From the NCBI RefSeq assembly GCF_030758295.1, contig NZ_CP132335.1, forward strand, positions 558,001 to 622,000: a stretch of DNA of 64,000 bases, read 5' to 3'. The stretch comes from Pararhizobium sp. IMCC21322 (GTDB lineage Bacteria > Pseudomonadota > Alphaproteobacteria > Rhizobiales > GCA-2746425). Under the pieces are notes generated by a model that did not search any database, was not told where the DNA came from, and saw nothing but the letters and a program-made list of their open reading frames with translations. The position numbers and the translations under genes are program-made. How positions within the stretch are numbered: the stretch's first letter is position 1; every line of letters begins with the position of its first letter. Positions 61,818 through 64,000 of this stretch are shown here, in pieces.

Positions 61818-62819
61818 TCATCCGGCGCGCGCAGCGGCGCGTTTGGCACGATAGGCCGGGACACCGGTTCCGATCAGGATCAACAGCCCGATGGTCACCG
61901 ATTGCCACGTGGTTGGAATGCCGACGACGATCAGGCTGTTTTCCACAATCACAATCAGAGCAACACCAAGCAATGTTCCGGTCAAAGTACCGTAGCCCCC
62001 GATCAGCCGCGCACCGCCCAGCACGACAGCGGCAATAACTGATAATTCAAGGCCAACCAGCGAGAACGGGTCAGCCATACGGCCCACCGAACCATGAATA
62101 ATTCCTGCAAGACCTGCCAGGGCACCAACATAGACATAGACAAAAAACTGAGTGCCTTTGACATTGATACCGAGCCGCCGGGCGCTTTCCAGCGACCCGC
62201 CAATGGCATAAATGGATCGTCCTAGCATCGTCTTGTGCAAGATGAACCAGGTCATCAGGATAACGCCAATGAGCGCCACAAGCGCCCAGGGGAACGAGTA
62301 GAAACTTCCGGCTTCAGTCGTCCCGCGTGCGATCACACCACGCGAGAAATCCCGCATTTCCGGTGGCAGGGCGGAGATGCGTTGCGAGCCAATAAAGGTC
62401 AGCAGAAAGCCGCGAAACATGGATAAAGTGCCCAGCGTCACGATCAACGTTGGCAGTCCGAACACGGCAATAAACACGCCATTGATTGCACCCAGTGCCG
62501 CGCCGATGCAAATCGACAGTGCAAAGATCAGCGGCCATGGCATATCCGGCCAGATCGCGAGCGCAAGCACTGAGGCTGAATACATCGCAAAAACAGCAAT
62601 TGCGGTAAAACTGACATCAATACCGCCCGAGACAAGAACCAGCATGGCACCAACGGCCAGAATGCCGATGACGATCGATGCGCGCAGCAGATCAGACAAG
62701 GTTGTGACGGACAGGAACAGCGGGTCTGACAGCGTTGCGATAATGCAAAACAGGATTATCACGCCTGCGACAAGCGTTTCGTTTCGGGTCAAGAAATCTT
62801 TGGAAAACAAGCTACTCAT
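61818..62819 (-). CDS. Sugar ABC transporter permease (RbsC type), 2
   Basis: 333 residues, similar build: LVSGGIDVSFTAIAVFAMYSASV, AINGVFIAVFGLPTLIVTLGTLSMFRG, VVLGGARLIGGYGTLTGTLLGVALIVIVENSLI. Its start overlaps the ATPase stop by four bases. Together with permease 1 it forms a heterodimeric channel, as in AI-2 (LsrC/LsrD) and several polyol systems, rather than the RbsC homodimer. Confidence 0.92.
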   Translation of the reverse strand: MSSLFSKDFLTRNETLVAGVIILFCIIATLSDPLFLSVTTLSDLLRASIVIGILAVGAMLVLVSGGIDVSFTAIAVFAMYSASVLALAIWPDMPWPLIFALSICIGAALGAINGVFIAVFGLPTLIVTLGTLSMFRGFLLTFIGSQRISALPPEMRDFSRGVIARGTTEAGSFYSFPWALVALIGVILMTWFILHKTMLGRSIYAIGGSLESARRLGINVKGTQFFVYVYVGALAGLAGIIHGSVGRMADPFSLVGLELSVIAAVVLGGARLIGGYGTLTGTLLGVALIVIVENSLIVVGIPTTWQSVTIGLLILIGTGVPAYRAKRAAARAG

Positions 62820-64000
62820 GATGCCAAACTATGGGCTAGCTTTTCTTCGGTCGCTACTTCGCCAGCCAGTTCATCTGTAATTTTACCCTCACGCATGACC
62901 AGAATACGATGACAGGTCGCAAGCAGTTCTGGCAGATCGTCAGAGATGACGATGATCCCGATCCCTTCATTTGCCAGTTCCCGTATGATGTCGTGGATAT
63001 CGGCTTTGGAGCCAACATCGACGCCAACACTTGGTCCATTCAAAATCAGCACACGGGGTGTCCGTGACAGCCAGCGCGCCAGCGCAACACGCTGCTGGTT
63101 GCCCCCGGACAGTGACTGGACCGGCGCTTCAATATCGGGTGCCTTGACCTTCAGGCGCTTCAGCCAGTCGGCAGCTTCCGCCACAAGTCCGCCCATGTTC
63201 AGGAACCCGGCAGCGCTCGTATGTTCATCCAGACGGCCGATTGCGACATTGCGCACAATGGATTGGCTCAGGAAAAGTCCTTCAGTCAAACGGTCTTCAG
63301 GCACATACCCGATGCGTGCGTGGGACGCTGCGACAGGATCGCCAATCGGGACAGTGTTTCCGTCAACCGTAATGGTGCCATGGTCGGGTTCGATCAGTCC
63401 AAACAGTGCCTTGGCCAGGGATGTTCGGCCGCTGCCCAAAAGCCCCGTGATCCCGAGCACTTCTCCTGACATAAGCTCAAAATTGATATCGTCGAAGGAG
63501 CCGGTCTTGCCCAGATCGCGCACGCTCATCAGCGTCCGCGCGTCGGCGATAACCGGACTTGGCCGCGCTTCAGGGACATCACGCCCAGTCATGTGGCGGG
63601 TCAGTGATTGGGTATCGAATTCTGATGCGGGACCTTCTGCAACCTTTTCACCATTGCGCAGCACAACAACCTTTTCGCTGACTTCCAGCACTTCGGCCAG
63701 TTTGTGACTGACAAAGATCACGGCAACACCGTCTTCTTTGAGGCGCCGAATGATGCGCAAAAGGGCGGTGACTTCTTTCTCGGTGAGCGCTGTTGTTGGC
63801 TCATCCATAATGATCAGACGCGCTTTTGACGCCAAGGCGCGACAGATGGCGACCAATTGCTTGTGGGCAACAGGTAAATCTTCCACCCGGGCATCCAGAT
63901 CGATTTTCACGCCGACACGATCCAGCGCCTCTTGCGCAATTTTGCGCGCCTTGCCACGTTCAAAGAACCGCTTGCCTCCGGTCAATTGTGTGGAAAAGGC
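62816..64000 (-). CDS. Sugar ABC transporter ATP-binding protein (RbsA type), partial
   Basis: The frame is open to the right edge, so the N-terminal ~100 residues with the first Walker A are missing. NBD1 shows LPVAHKQLVAICRAL in place of LSGGQ and an intact Walker B LIIMDEPTTALTEKE. NBD2 has Walker A GLLGSGRTSLAK and signature LSGGNQQRVALARWL, but Walker B reads VLILNGPSVGVD, with Asn and Gly where Asp and Glu normally sit. A binding-protein gene would be expected beyond 64000. Confidence 0.9.
   Translation of the reverse strand, partial: AFSTQLTGGKRFFERGKARKIAQEALDRVGVKIDLDARVEDLPVAHKQLVAICRALASKARLIIMDEPTTALTEKEVTALLRIIRRLKEDGVAVIFVSHKLAEVLEVSEKVVVLRNGEKVAEGPASEFDTQSLTRHMTGRDVPEARPSPVIADARTLMSVRDLGKTGSFDDINFELMSGEVLGITGLLGSGRTSLAKALFGLIEPDHGTITVDGNTVPIGDPVAASHARIGYVPEDRLTEGLFLSQSIVRNVAIGRLDEHTSAAGFLNMGGLVAEAADWLKRLKVKAPDIEAPVQSLSGGNQQRVALARWLSRTPRVLILNGPSVGVDVGSKADIHDIIRELANEGIGIIVISDDLPELLATCHRILVMREGKITDELAGEVATEEKLAHSLAS

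Noticed and set aside
1-64000. CRISPR arrays and rRNA genes
   Set aside because: No regularly spaced repeat series and no rRNA-like sequence seen; the only tandem repeats are the short ones listed.

Overview
The window looks like a chromosomal segment of an alphaproteobacterium (Rhizobiales or Rhodobacterales-like). This is inferred from the mix of TRAP, peptide-type and ribose-type sugar transporters, LysR/LacI regulators, SelO, a PQQ-type dehydrogenase and an IS5-family (IS427-group-like) element; no rRNA or housekeeping marker is present to fix the genus.

Region 1 (1-538): the start of a YqaA/DedA-like membrane protein on the minus strand, then a complete tRNA-Leu(CAA).

Region 2 (about 515-23181): a genomic island of about 22.6 kb. 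The tRNA 3' end (515-538) is repeated with one base fewer at 23159-23181, a P4-type integrase sits just inside the left end, and a short paired repeat lies inside both ends. The cargo is mostly DNA and phage defence. It contains (a) an 1841-residue DUF4011/SF1 helicase-nuclease ending in a GreA/GreB-like domain; (b) an AlpA regulator, a second HTH/zinc protein and a second tyrosine recombinase; (c) a tightly packed cluster with an MmeI-like DNA methyltransferase lacking a visible nuclease motif, a small unknown protein, an abortive-infection-like protein, an SF2 helicase, a GIY-YIG nuclease and a HEPN protein; (d) a GmrSD-type DUF262/HNH protein fused to a Schlafen AlbA_2 domain. An 841-bp IS has split one island gene, and the halves rejoin exactly in frame.

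Region 3 (23182-29314): a lactonase-like beta-propeller gene, a decayed second island-end sequence at 24681, an operon of a NitT/TauT-type ABC importer with a PQQ-type sugar dehydrogenase, and an IS3 remnant.

Region 4 (29315-39000): a redox-repair group: LysR, a frameshifted msrB, msrA, a thioredoxin-like protein, SelO, a second copy of the same IS, a second MsrA-like protein, a GST fragment, a truncated haemoglobin with a SAP-like tail, a flavin monooxygenase, an NHL propeller protein and a histidine phosphatase.

Region 5 (39121-50407): a glycan-use locus: LacI repressor, large family-5 solute-binding protein, terminator/attenuator, GHL6-type hydrolase, DppB/DppC-type permeases, a fused double ATPase and a GH42 beta-galactosidase.

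Region 6 (50619-64000): a LysR gene divergent from a TRAP operon; an HxlR/DUF1428/VOC group with one frameshifted gene; an aldo/keto reductase; and a minus-strand operon of a ribose-type ABC transporter feeding a DhaK/DhaL kinase, running off the right edge.
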